Shown here: in pieces, positions 11,532 to 24,171 of the stretch | Layout of the letters: each line of letters begins with the position of its first letter | Position numbering within the stretch: position 1 is the stretch's first letter | Assembly (NCBI GenBank): GCA_025024175.1 | Contig: QCXZ01000064.1 | Location: forward strand, 248,001-312,000 | Reading direction: 5' to 3' | Length of the DNA: 64,000 bases | Source: Rhyzopertha dominica | Lineage: Eukaryota; Arthropoda; Insecta; Coleoptera; Bostrichidae | The notes under the pieces: generated by a model | Seen by the model: the letters and a program-made list of their open reading frames with translations, nothing else | Database searches by the model: none | What the model was told of the DNA's origin: nothing | Position numbers and translations under genes: made by a program

Positions 11532-14500
11532 CTACAAAGCTCCGCCTGGGCCTTGCTTTTGGTTTCTAGCGACGTCCTCTAACTGTATCAGTTTCTCGAT
11601 GGGGATGCACGACAGTTCCCCGCCGCCGCATTGCGGTTGCGGCAAAGGGGCTGTCGGCGTGACGGCCGGTTTCTCGGCCTTCTCCTGGGCCTCGCGCGCT
11701 CGACGCTCCTTCAGCTTCAGCGAGAAAATGGCGACGGATCTCGCCCGTTTCATCAGGCTTTGCTTGACGCGCGTCTTTTTCGCTGCCAGTTCCTCCGCTA
11801 AAGAAAGAGATGGATATGTCAATGTTAGTTGTTAGATGTTTTCTCAAGGGGCAAAGGGGTATCATGTTTTCCCTTGTGCTTTGATTTTTTTTCCAACCTC
11901 GGATGGGTTATAAAAATAAGAGCCCTTTGTGTATTTGTCTCTAAATTGACATATACTCAACAACCAATTATCGTTAGCAAGACGTATAAGACCACTCGGT
12001 GTTGCCACATTCTATAAAAAAATAAAAGTAACATGCCATAGCTTACTTTATTAGTTAAAGTTTGACATTTGTATTTCGTATTTGCAATATCATATGACTC
12101 CATCTGTCAAATTTTAATTTTGGCAAATCAAATCGGATTTACTAATCAGAAACAGATATCGGCGACTATTCATATCTGTTCTGTCAGTTAGAAAAATAAA
12201 TAACAATTACTACGAGTGAACTTACCTTTAGCCTGTTCGTCAGCCTCTTGGCTTGAAATGCTCCTAGCGCTGTCACTTAGAGATGCTTCCACAGGAGCGG
12301 GATGTGATTTTATCGAAATGGGACTTCCGCCGCTCGCCGACGGAGTACGTGGCCTCGGGGGCCACATGGGGTTGGTTTTCAGCAGGTCCGAATCGGAACT
12401 GGACGCGTCTTTCGTTGTGATGCAGTCGGTGCTCTTGTGGACTTCGGATTCGTCTCGTAACTTTTTCACCCACTCAATACCGCCACTGGGGCCTATGGTC
12501 AGGTGGTGGCCAGATTCGCCCTGTTCAAAGAACCCAAGATGCAAAAATATGGCAACTGTTGCGATAAGTAGAAATGTACTTTTAATCAATTGTTTCTTTG
12601 ATTTTCAGATTTGTTCAATTTAGAAGTTGAAATGGAAATGCAAAAAACATTTAACACCCTTGATTATTTTATTTGGGGTTATGTAAAAGATAAAGTGTAC
12701 AGAACTCCTGTGACCACCAAAAAAACTTAAATGAACAGAGTACGACAGGCATTTAATGCTTTGAATAACGTAAGTATTTTGTGAGCTATTAAAAAGTGTA
12801 TAACTCAACATTTAATTTTGTCTTTAGTTTTCTTTTACTTAATCACCATAAGATTGCTTTCATTGCTGCTACCTCTGTTTTACTTTTTATTGTTGATATT
12901 ACCGCAAAGAGAATATTAGTAGAGCAACAAAAAATATTCCTGTATTTCTTTCCCACAAAATCTAAGATGCTGTAATTACAACTTCACACAAAAACCAGCA
13001 TCTTCTATAATCTGTTAATAATGAAGTTTATGGATTGCTAAAGCATAACTTCACTCACCTCTGAAGCATTCTTCGCCTCTGGAGCTACCCACTCCTTGGA
13101 TTTCCTGGGTCGAAAAGGTGGTATTTCTTGAATGCTATCTGGACGTATGGACACAGGAGGCTTGTGGTGAGTCACAAGAGGAGGTACAGGGGTGGGGGTA
13201 GTGGGTGTGACCGAAGGTATGGAAGGTGTTGAACCCCTCAGTTCTGCAATTTCTTTGCTCGCTTGTTTCAAAATTTCACTGTCCGCCACGAGACTATGGC
13301 TGGGCGAAACGGAGAACCTACAAAACGAACTTAGTAACTTCATTGAAACAGGGCTGGATTAATGTTTAATAATGACATGTATAAGTGAAAATATTTCGTT
13401 AATATTAATGGAGAAGAAATTCGTTTGAAAATGAAAAATCTTGTTGGTTTAAAAGAAACTGAATAAAAAAAAGTAGTAAAAAGAAATCACAAATTCTGCA
13501 GGAGTGAAACTGCTTTTAAATACCACAAAACCATACCTTCCAATCAGTTTAGCAGAAGAATCCTCAGGAGAAGGTGTAGCAGTTGAAGACAGCCTGCTGG
13601 CTTCTCTTCGAGCCCATTCAATCTTTGCCATCTCCGTAGCTAACCAACCAGGTAATTCAGGAATTGCACAAGTAATTATGAAGCGTATACAGAGCATTAT
13701 GTGCTGTTAAAACAGACAAAAAATATAAAAAAAACATATCTCTTTAACCATAACCACTTACTTCAAGCGCAACTATTAATAAAATCGTCTGAGTTGCTGT
13801 CATGTCAGGAAACATTCTGTGCACCTGACCAGAAAGGCCTATCAGAGCACAGTTGACTAACACTGCTACTATGCTCATATATTCCATGCAATTCTACGGT
13901 AAAAATATACCGTCACTTTTAGGGATGTGAAATTTTCTTTTTTTATTACCTGCCAAGTACCAATATTCGGAACTCTCTGACCAAACGGACGCTGACAAAC
14001 ATAGACCAATTTGAATGCATCACTTCTTATTTCTATTAAATTGTTTAGCATGGCACAAAGCGCTGCTAGAGGGAAGGCAGAAGAAAATAGAATTACGTAG
14101 CCCAGTTGGATTGTCATTTCAAGATGGTCAGCAAATGTACCATCATACTGAAAAAAAAGGAGACAAACTTTTCAGAGATCTACGGCTAAAATATCTTTAG
14201 AAATTCTATGACTACATTGGTATGATCACCAAGTAACAATACAGAGATCTACACTGTCTATCTCTAGTAATTTTTAAATCTCATAAGTATATAATATAAC
14301 AAAAGAAGCAGTAAGAGTGTTCTGTATTTATATGATCTATTAGAGATTACTTACCTTGTACAGTGTGCTTTCCAATTCAGCTTGACTCATGCTGCGTTTA
14401 GCACTAGCTTGGCCAGATTCCTCTGTGTCTTTGCTGTTTGGCTCATTCTCCGTACTGTCACCAGGTGGAGGTCGTGTAGTTATAGGACTAAGGGCACCCC

Positions 14501-17500
14501 AAAGGTCGAAACTCATCTTTGCCAGTCTCATGTGTTCCAACATGTAAGGTATCGCAGACTCTTTGATGTTCCCTATGACTTGCCTTGAAATCAGTAGGGC
14601 TGCAAGTTGCTAAAAAAAGGGAGACATCGGTTGCAATAACAGCCGAAATTTTTGGAATTTCTAAAGCTCTAGGAAGATCAGATTTTTTCTAGAAAATATT
14701 TACAAATCTGAAGACCTGCCTATTTACAGAATGAGCTACGTAGTTGATAAAACAGACAAGAGAGCTAGTTTTATTTAACATTTGAGAAAATTAAAAAAGC
14801 TAATACTTTTTAACATGACATTGAGGGAAGTTACTGCATAATTAGGAATTGAATTTCTACAAATTTTAAAATATAATTTGCAATCAAAGCAGATTTATTT
14901 GAGTTCATATCAAAGTTTAAGCAATATTGTCCCCACTGTTCCCATAAAGTCACTGTATCAGAATGTAGATCTAGATGCCATCTGTTAACACAGAAATACA
15001 CTTGTAATGTATAGGGTGTCCCATTTGAGATATCGAGCAATGAATAAATAGTAGGTTATTTAAAAGTTGGCCGATCTTTAAAATAAAAAACAATGTAAAA
15101 ATGGCAATGGTTAAAGTTCAGTTCATAACAAAAAAGCAAGTAATGAGCAAACTGCAGCTCTCTCGCACCCTGTATACTACTGCGCTTAACACATACTAAA
15201 TTCATCTAATGTACACTATACAATACAGTAACATACTAACCTCTTTCAGCCTGGCCTGATCTTGAAGATAAAAAGCAATATAAAACAGCGATAGAAAGGA
15301 GTTGACAAACTGAAACTGAAAAGAAAAAGGATATTTCAGTAAGACGCTCTAAAGCGAGGACTGTGTTTTTTTATTTTTTAAGTTGCATGCTATGGTTGGA
15401 AAAATAAACCTGCTCTCCTGAAGTTGAAAGGAAAAATACATTATATAGATTGTTCTATAATATGATGTAAACTTTGTAATAGTAAAGAAATAAAAAGTGA
15501 AAATGTTAGGAGTTTTAACACCCTATATATGGTAAGATCTTTACATAATGAATAAAGTTTTAGTTGGTGATTTTGATACTGTTTGTAAGAAATGTCAAAC
15601 AACTTATTAATAAGTAACAAGTACGATGCAGAAGTCTAAAAGATATTTACAGGCTGGAATAGTAGAGATAAAGGTTCTAAACTTTTAATGAAGAAAATTC
15701 TGAGGTTCATTAGTGGGAACTAAAGCATGAAATACAGTGTATAAAATACCAAATATTTTATTAACGTTAGTCAGTCAAACCGTCACGCTTCAGTTCCCCT
15801 ACCACAAAAAAGATACGACAGAAAAACGAAAGTTGTGTAAGCCGAAAGAAAGGTGATGAAATAGTAAATACAAACCAGGGCCACTTTGCCAATCAGGTGG
15901 TTCTCGTACTTGGTCTCAAGCCGGTAGTTTTCTGGCAGCGTAACAGAAATACACCCACACAATTATAAAGAGTTCTAATCTATTGAAGAGAGTGCTACTT
16001 CTAAACTGTACACTAGGGGGCGGCTAGATTATTTCTCTGCACGTGTCGTCATCTTAGCGAAGGCAAGTGCAGAAAAATGTCGAGGCCCGTTTTTATTTAA
16101 ATACCTTTACTGTTGAGCCATATGACTATCTTGAAGTAAGCGTCATCCATCAGGGAAATAACAACGGCCAGCATAATCTTTGGCAGGTATCCCAACCACA
16201 TGGGGAGGCCTCTGAATTGGAGAAATCCATCCCAAAGGTCCTGGGGATAATTAACCCAATTAAAAGATCTCCAAAGAATTTAGATGACAACAACAGAACA
16301 ATTTTAGGCAATTTAAATTAACGTTTATTACCCTTAATTAATATGTAGTTCAATTGAAACAAATGCTGGGTTAAAATACATGTTTTTTCAAATTTATAAC
16401 TACTAAACACCACCACGAAAAAAACTCACCTGTATCTGCAGCGAAACAATCATGACAAAAAACACTATCATCAGGCAAAGTGCGATGATAGGCACACTGA
16501 CGAGATATCTCATTATATGCCTTCTCCAGGCAGGTTGACTGGGTTCCAATCGACCAGTTACGGGACTGGGTTCCAAGGGACCCTGAAAAAAATCAATAAC
16601 ATGTCGCGCCACCTATACAGGACGACATGTTAACAAAACTTCAGCCAGACTATGCAAGCAAATCGATGAAACAAAATAAGAAAGTAAAATTTAACTGGTG
16701 CTTATTGCTTAAGCTTTCGGGGTAGTGAAGATTTTGCATGATGAAAAATAAATGGTTCAGAAAGGCGTACTAAAGAACCTGGGGGTTCCTTTGGTGAATT
16801 TAATGTGTACTGTCACTTGCTAATCTCTGGAGAAAGAGGATTTTTATCGTGAGCAAAACCTTCAACTGTGCATATAATCAAAAAAACTAAACAACATACC
16901 GTAAAGAGAGGTCTGGGTTCCGCCAAAAGATCGTCCCTTTGGTCCAAAGTACCCCAACGAAATGCCAATTCGGCGGAGTACCTTTTCCATGCCTGGAGAT
17001 AAGTTGTCACCCAAATGACATTAAATATAGAAAACAACACATAACCAACATCCTCAAGAGTTTGATGTCTGCCGCTGCAACACAACTAGAGAAAAAAAAC
17101 ACAAAAATAAATTTTTTTACAAACCTGAGAAGGTTTTCACGTCTTACCCAAAATAAAAATCCCACAAATGCAGGTATGCTCAATGCCGTGGTATAATGAC
17201 CCAACCAGGCAAAGTACATTCCTATTTTGACTCCAAAATACCTACAAATGTCATCTAATGGCTGTTGGGCTTTCACGTTTCTCACCCAACTGTCTTGGAG
17301 TTTTTTCAATTGATCGGGATCGTGTAAAGGGAATAATTGTGATATGATTCCCGATGTTAGGCATTTAGGAACTGAAAACGACAAATTCTGTGCCAAAAAA
17401 CAATATTTAAGATATGTACTTACTAATAGGTTGTCCCTCCAGCAAGTTGATATCTGGCAATGAATCTATATCAGAACGCCTAGCTCGAATACTCTCCAAA

Positions 17501-18126
17501 ATGCGCAGAACAAGCCACTGTCTCTCCTCTGTACTAAAAAAACTATCTTCTTTGTCCGACCCTTCGAAACACTTGATATCCTGCACTGAAAACTCCTTCA
17601 ATCCTCCACCCTTGCTAGGCTTTAAAGCTTTCGGCAAATGGTACTCCTCCGCGGCTCTTACTAACCTAAAAACCCAAATGTCACTATTACCGACTGCACT
17701 GCATTCTGGAAAAGCATCTTACACTTGAAATGGAGCCGACAGATAAAACGCACTGCTCTGGGTTGACGCGTGGTGTCTAACGTGCACAGACAAACCCGAT
17801 GACTGCCTTAATCGGGACAATAACCACAAAAGCACGGAATCCTGAGCACTCGGTGTGAATACGATGACGACATCGCAATTTGGGGTCGACACTCTTCGCA
17901 ACCACAGACGTTTAGGGGCCAAAAAGTGGCCGGCACAGGGTATTTTGCGTTTTATAAGTTCAGAAGCTAAGACAGATTGATTTTGAAGATGTTTGAAGAT
18001 GATGGGAGGAGGCATACCTTGCTCTATTTTTTCTTTAGCACATCTAACGATTTTTCGTCTTTTCAAGATGCTTTCTCTTCTGCCATCTTCATCAAGTGCG
18101 TCGTTTTCTTCGGAAATTGTTGCCAT
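11532..18126 (-). CDS. ANO8: Anoctamin-8 (TMEM16 family)
   Basis: Multi-pass protein of the TMEM16 family. Vertebrate ANO8 tethers ER to plasma membrane. Fifteen exons on the minus strand: 18126-17723, 17665-17424, 17371-17148, 17085-16900, 16582-16430, 16240-16105, 15931-15876, 15315-15241, 14609-14355, 14147-13950, 13893-13762, 13703-13537, 13317-13059, 12520-12226, 11797-11532. They total 3048 nt, 1015 residues. The N-terminal cytosolic domain (1-230) has the NCDVVIVF and DSVLLWLLSRLR family motifs. Then come QPLDDICRYFGVKIGMYFAWLG, several hydrophobic helices, FQFVNSFLSLFYIAFYL, and the strongly conserved segment LFSSAFPLAALC..NLIEIRSDAFK. The membrane part ends at IPELPGW near residue 705. 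A Pro/Ser/Thr-rich tail of about 270 residues follows. Exon 7 is only 56 nt with a weak GTTTGT donor. Convergent with PCLAF. Confidence 0.95.
15006..15176. repeat. Possible small mariner-type MITE in ANO8 intron
   Basis: The ends tatagggtgtccc (from 15008) and gcaccctgtata (to about 15176) are imperfect inverted copies of the CAGGGTG ends common in mariner-type elements. The interior has no coding potential. Weak call because the ends are short. Confidence 0.3.
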
Positions 18127-19147
18127 TTAGCAGTTTTTTTTGGGGGCAGATTCTTACATAAGATTAAAAAAAGTGAAGATTTCATCCATCCACTAATCAG
18201 GGTTATTTTAGCAATTTATACATACCTCGTCTCAGTAATTACTCGGTTAATTATAATAAATACACTACAAAATACAAATAATAATCGTCTTCGTTGCCTT
18301 TGACCTTCCAATTGTGCGTTTTTGACATAAAATTGTCAATATGTCAAACCACTGACGTTTGACGTTGACAGTTATAAAAAGAAGCGGCGTTGCCAGATCG
18401 CACAGGGAGTCCGAAAATATCAAACTAATTGGAATTAAATTTTTATTCATAGGGGCAAAATACAGCAACAAACACAACAAAATATAAACGAACCTTGTTA
18501 ATTTACATCAGTTCTGCAAGATTAATTAAACAAATTAATATCTGTTAATAATGCCATTATAAAGTATACACAGGTGGGCAAGAGTTTTTAATACAGCTTT
18601 ACAATAAAAAAAGGCTCTACAGCGCCTAATAAATAAATAGTCTTTACAGTTAGTCGCTTAAAATTACAATACAGTCTGTGCAAAATACTGGAAGTATCGT
18701 GCAGTTATTATCACATAGTGACACACTATAAATCGCGTCGATTGGACACATAATAGTTTGTACGAGAACAACAAACACTAAAATTTATTAGCACCATTCG
18801 GAAAACTTGCTGCTGGGTCCTTACTTGAATTGGCATACTTGAATACTTGAGTAATTTAGTTATTCCAGTATATAATATTTATTTATTTATAATTTAAAAT
18901 TAACATTGGATCAAAAACTGAAAATTATAAAATTATTGAAGATGGCAAAAAAATTCAGTGTTCCGAAATTAACTATAGCTGATATCAAAAGTAATAACCA
19001 GAAAATTAAACAATTTATTTCCAGTTCATCTTTTGGAACAGATAAAATATTTTTCCGTTACTTCAGCTTACGGAGCAGAATCTGATCCAGAAGAAATATT
19101 GGATGTTATGGAAGTTTAATTTTTTTTTTTTTTATAACTGATAAAGA
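18127..19147. other. Intergenic, upstream of ANO8
   Basis: Holds the presumed ANO8 promoter just above 18126 and otherwise AT-rich sequence. No gene or clear repeat seen. Confidence 0.5.
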
Positions 19148-19280
19148 TATATCAAGAAAAGTATTTGAGTAATAGAAAACAGAGATTAAGAATTGGGGAT
19201 GTTGTCTTGCATGAGTAAGAAAATATATATGGAGTGCCACAGGGAAGTGTGATAGGACCTCTACTGTTTATTTTGTTTGT
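19148..19280 (+). pseudogene. Non-LTR retrotransposon RT fragment
   Basis: Translates to YLSNRKQRLRIGDV, one stop, then GVPQGSVIGPLLFILF, the reverse-transcriptase block just before the catalytic YxDD in jockey-like elements. No flanking RT can be followed. A dead fragment downstream of the LRR gene. Confidence 0.75.
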
Positions 19281-19583
19281 TTGTTTGTTGATTGTGAATT
19301 TATAAATTTGTTTGTGGATGATTATGATTATTATTAATGGCATTGTAGCCTTTGACCGCAAATTATTATTATAACACTTGAGTCTGTCATTTTTTAAAGC
19401 AGAGAATATGCTGCAGTAAAAAAGATACAAGCCACATCCCCATAATATAGTACAGTAAACTGTAAGGTTCCTGCTTCCCCTTGCTCAAGTATTCAAGTGC
19501 ACCAACTCACACTACATGCTAAAATTTGGTTAAACTGTACACATCTCTATATGGCACTGCTCAAAAAAAATTCACAGTCGTCC

Positions 19584-22500
19584 TCACAACTTCGTCGTCG
19601 CCTGCAGCTTGACATACCTGTTGTGCTGCTGCTGTTCCCCCTCCGGAGGGGCAAAGCACTGGTGCGTCTGCATCTTGGGCCTCAACAGTACCTTCCTTAC
19701 CCCCCAAATGAGCCCGATGACGCTGAAGCTCAGCAGAAGAAAGATCGAAATAAACGCCACATCCAGACCGGTGAATCCCCTAGACTGCGACCTGAAGACG
19801 GCTATGCAGCGCGGCTTCTGCTGCTGCGCTAAATGGAGGACATTGGCACAGACTTTGTAAGGTCCCCCCGTTAGACCGACGAAGACGTAATTCGGTTGTG
19901 AGCAGTTGAGTTGCCGTTGGGACAGCAATGCGCCCTGGTCTAAAATGGCGACATTCAGTTGACACCTGTCGGATGATGGGTAAATGTTCGCTTCAATGGA
20001 GAGGCTTCCATAGTCGGTCAAGTTGGCCTGGACCGCTATAACTTTCGGGGTCTTTGGGAGGTCGTTCTGTTCTTTGATTTTTATGTTTTGGATTAAGGGA
20101 ATTATGTCGCTGCAGCCGACAATTAAAGAAGAGTCGTCATGCTGTTGGCCACTTTCCATCAAGACTATGCAGTACCTGCAATAATAGGTTTAGTTAAAAC
20201 TTTAAATAATTTACTAAGCAGTTATATTCATTAAATGATTTGGTAATGAATTTAATTTAATTTTAGATGAACCATCGGTCAGCAAAAAAACCAAATACCA
20301 TGTGTCAGTGGATACAAAGTTGCTTCACGAAATGTATTCAACTTTTTCCTTGAAAAATTATCTTTTTTTATCAGAAACCCACCTTTTGCTCATTTTTTAG
20401 TTTAGTTTAGTGAACAATTCTAAGAAATTTAAAATAGGTGAGAAATTAAAAAATTCCTTTGGTGAAAAGGCCCTTCGCTACTACCATGATTGAGCAAATA
20501 TTAAACAAAGTGCTGTACCTGTATCTATGTTTCAATTCCAGTTGCATCGAGGGTGGTACTGAGACAGCCAGAGTATTGGGACCACTCATATCTGAAGAAT
20601 TACACTTCAAAGGACTAGATTCCAACAAAACTTCATTTTCTCCTTCCTCTTCATACACGAAGATGGCGTCACAATTGAAAGGGATTGTCTTATCTTCAAC
20701 ATTCCATTCCAATCTGATCCCTTCCCCATCGAAATCAAAGTTATTTAAAGTGATTCTTGCTTTGATTGGTTCAGCCATGGGTGCTATTATTTCTTCTTGT
20801 TCCTCTTCACCACACGGCAAACTGGATATGGGGATTTCGAAAAGAAGACCATTCTCCAGAGAGGGAGGAGTGGTACACACTGCACTATCCCTGTCTTCTT
20901 TAGGCAGAGAAGAATTTGCTAACCAAATAGCAAATTCACTCAGTGAACAGTCACAGTTTAGAGGATTCTCTGATAAAATCAGTCTTGATAAGACGGTGTG
21001 TGGCTTCAAAGCATCACTAGCAACTATGGAGATGTCATTATCATCCAGCCTCAAGGTCTTTAGGCTCCTCAATGGCTGTATCAAGTCAGCAGTCAAAGCT
21101 CTCAAGAAGTTGTGTCTTAAATCCAACTCCATCAAGCTCTCCAAGTGCGCCAAAGAGGCTCCAGAAACTGCAACTATCCTATTGTGGGACAAATCCAAAT
21201 ACACCAGATTCGACAAAGAACTAAAGGCGTGGTCTTCCAGCACGTCTATCTGGTTATGATGCAGGGTCAGAGAAGTCAGATTTGTCAATCCCTTCAATGC
21301 TTCTTTCTTTATACTGCTCAGAGTGTTGTGGGATATTTGGAGGTTTCGCAACGAGACCATCTTCGGGAATGTGTCGGGACGAAGCGGACCCTTCAAGTCA
21401 TTCGTGGACAAGTCAAGTTCCTCTAGAGTGGGCAGGGGGTTTAACTTGGAGATTGTCGCCATGGCGATGCGGTTCGTTTGTAGCCGAAGCGTCTTCAAGT
21501 TAGGGAGGTTCGCGAAGGTGTTCGGTGATATTGCTTTGAGGAGGTTTTCGCTCAGTTCGATGAACGAAAGATTACGTAGGCCCTGCAATTAAAACATCTT
21601 GTCACTTTACAAAGGTTCAAACTGAAGGTAATTATTACAAGAGATTATTTGAATGGATTCAGGTCGGTCGACACCTAGATTAGGGTCAAGCTGCACCCGC
21701 GTCCGGAAAACATCAAACACAGTTTGATGGGGCGATCCGCAGTTTCTTCGAACGCGCTCGCGCTCGAGAAAACTGACTCACTCGTCAAACGGTGTTTCCT
21801 AGCTAGGTGTCTAGCTCTATCTAAAGTAAAAGTATTTTTTATTACTTGAAGTGTTGGTAAGTCTTAGAGTGCAATTCCTCCAGAAAAATTCTGTCTCCTT
21901 CACGATACCATATAATCATTATAAGTGCAGGTAGGGTCAAAATAAGTAATTAACAGTTGGCTTGCAACAGAATTAAAGTTAAAAACCACATACCAAAAAG
22001 CTCGATGCTTCGAGCGATGCTATCCTGTTGCCAGACAGATCCAACCTGTCGAGTTCTGGAAGAACTTTGAGCGCTTGGGTGGGTATCGACGTCAGCAGGT
22101 TGTTGGGCAGACCTAGAGCTTGCAGGGGTGTCGCTAGGCCTTGGAAAGCTGCCCTGTGAACTTCTTTGATTTCCCCCGAAGAAATGACTAGACCGTGTAG
22201 TGCCACTCCTTCGAGTAGGAGTGGTGTTAGGTGGGTGACGTTTTGTACTGTGCAGTCCAACAGGGAGATAGCCACTGTGTTGAGAGTGCGAAGAGTGCGC
22301 CCTGTAACATGATCATAGCTTGTGACACAAAATTATGGAAGTTAGTTGACATTACCATCATCTCAAAGGATTCTTTGAGTTCTAAATCCCTTATTTTTTT
22401 TATTTATTACTGCTATTTATTTATGTTAACTGTTTTGCAATCATTTATACCCAAGAGTCATCTTTGTGTTGTTACCTACACAGTAATCATTATTGAAGTT

Positions 22501-22775
22501 GTATTAGGTACTGGCTTAGCTAAACCGTTCATTATTTTATTAAGTTCGAAGTGTACACTAGTTATATACAATACAAAATAAAAAACCACCTTTTATTCAA
22601 ACTCACCTATAAACTTCAATGCGGACCTATCTCCAATGCACCTAAGGGTGTGGGGCATGTCACAGCTGCACTCAACAATCGGTTGTATCTGGATTTCCGG
22701 GCATCTCCAGTCGTCAGGAGCAGGTACTGCAGAAGTTCCACACCACCAAAGAAGTGTTATCAGAAGCCACCACAT
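19584..22775 (-). CDS. Leucine-rich-repeat type I membrane protein
   Basis: Exons 22775-22607, 22301-21994, 21582-20519 and 20175-19584 sum to 2133 nt, 710 residues. The start MWWLLITLLWWCGTSA lies one base inside its exon and gives a clear signal peptide. An N-terminal cysteine cap follows (CPEIQ..CSCDMPHTLRC). Leucine-rich repeats with LxxLxLxxN spacing fill about residues 60-400. Next is a C-terminal cap (NPLNCDCSLSEFAIWL, then two more Cys), a beta-rich region of about 200 residues with paired cysteines, one membrane helix at about 650-672 and a cytoplasmic tail of about 38 residues. The architecture is that of insect neuronal or epithelial LRR receptors and adhesion proteins. I do not recognise the orthologue. 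A 5' non-coding exon probably lies above 22.8 kb. Confidence 0.9.
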
Positions 22776-22776
22776 C

Positions 22777-23940
22777 CTGCAATGAAATACAACGCCGTTA
22801 ATTGGAATTGGAATACGATTTGGGGGAACAATGGATGAAATCTGGATAAAAAACAGTTCAAAATGAATCTTTAATGGCACGTATTTAGGCGTTCAGCCAC
22901 TTCGAAGCCAATTAGTGGTGAATATCGGCAATAAAGGTCTACAATTTTTGCTGGTGTAGAAGTCTAAGGAAGCAAAGACAGTAAAGTGACAATTACATAC
23001 ATTTTAGCAATTAGGAAACGTCTTTTTAGCATTGTGAACTAAGCACAAAGAAAGAGCATGTCCAAATTCAGGAAACTAGTACTTTCATGTGGTTTACTAA
23101 TTTTAAATTAATTATTGTTTATTATACAAGATGATTCAATAGAATTTTATCTTTGAGAGTGTCTAATGACGCTCGACGAGATAATTACATTTTATCATGG
23201 TATAAAGGACGTTCCAAACTATTTTGAAAATTTTGATTATACTTGGCATGTAGAGTTATGTTTGTAGGGTACGTCAGTGACTTCAATTTAAAAATTGTAG
23301 CTCAGACATCACCTATTATTCCACGATTTAATATTAGTGGAAATGTAAATTGCACCATTAATGTTGTTTTAAATCAAAATTACTTGAAATTGTAAGAAAA
23401 AAGTGGATTATCTATCAATGGTGAAAATATTAATTCTGTTTTAACATATGCTACAGAAAGAAACCTGAAAGCAGCAAAGTAAAGTCTTCAAACTACGCTC
23501 TGTAATAAGAAGTGTGACTTGTAAAGTCCAATTAACTACGTACCACAAATACGAAACGATTTTTAACTACCCTAAAATCATCGCAAATCATCATGTCACA
23601 CTCCTTCTTAGCACGTCTTTACGTAATTCGAAAAAACACTGACCCCTCCAATAGATCAATAATCTAAACGTTGCAATATTCCAGGCCCCATTCCGCAGAT
23701 TGCTTCAATAAACGCGGTGACCATATTGTTCGGTGCATTTACTGAGTTTGTGTATTATTTATGAGGCGGTTGCATTTAGTATGCATGCAGCTGAAAGTCG
23801 ATTTCAATCATGGGCCTAATATGGCGAAGCGCTGCTTTGTTAGCTACTGTGGAATTATTAACGCGTGGCCCCGTTTTTTTTTTCGGAGGTGCGACAGTAA
23901 AGCCGCTCCGAAGCTCAGTCTGCAATTGGGTATTTGCCAT
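22777..23940. other. Intergenic, upstream of LRR gene
   Basis: Likely holds the LRR gene promoter and leader exon. No coding frame with family resemblance seen. A frame at 23821 begins MAKRCFVSYCG, faintly like a THAP start, but it does not continue as one. Confidence 0.4.
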
Positions 23941-24158
23941 GTATTTATATTTTGTTAAATTGCATATTAATAGGTAGCAGCTAATCCATAAAACAACTGT
24001 GGCAGCTTATAAATTCGAAAAAATGGATCGTAAGGTGTATTTTTAATATTAAAAATGTGAATATTTATTTATATTTTGTATTTATTTATTTATTATGTGT
24101 ATTTATATTTTGTTAAATTGCATATTAATAGGTAGCAGCTAATCCACAAAACAACTGT
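23941..24158 (+). repeat. 60-bp direct duplication
   Basis: Positions 23941-24000 and 24099-24158 are the same 60 bases with one difference (cata versus caca near the end). The 98 bp between are mostly TATTTAT-type simple sequence. Adjoins the THAP element on its left. Confidence 0.85.
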
Positions 24159-24171
24159 GTGAATATTTAAA

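Noticed and set aside
19497..19860. Overlapping plus-strand frames of 111 and 83 codons
   Set aside because: Opposite the LRR gene's last exon; the minus strand has phase-correct splicing and a membrane helix there.
20459..21259. 266-codon open frame on the plus strand
   Set aside because: It lies exactly opposite the LRR exon 21582-20519. Its residues are the antisense of leucine-rich repeats, with no motif of its own.
23761..23958. Frame containing MAKRCFVSYCG, possibly a THAP start
   Set aside because: After the first CxxxC-like pair it does not continue as a THAP domain, and a poly-T tract dominates. The convincing THAP exon is on the other strand at 24.9 kb.
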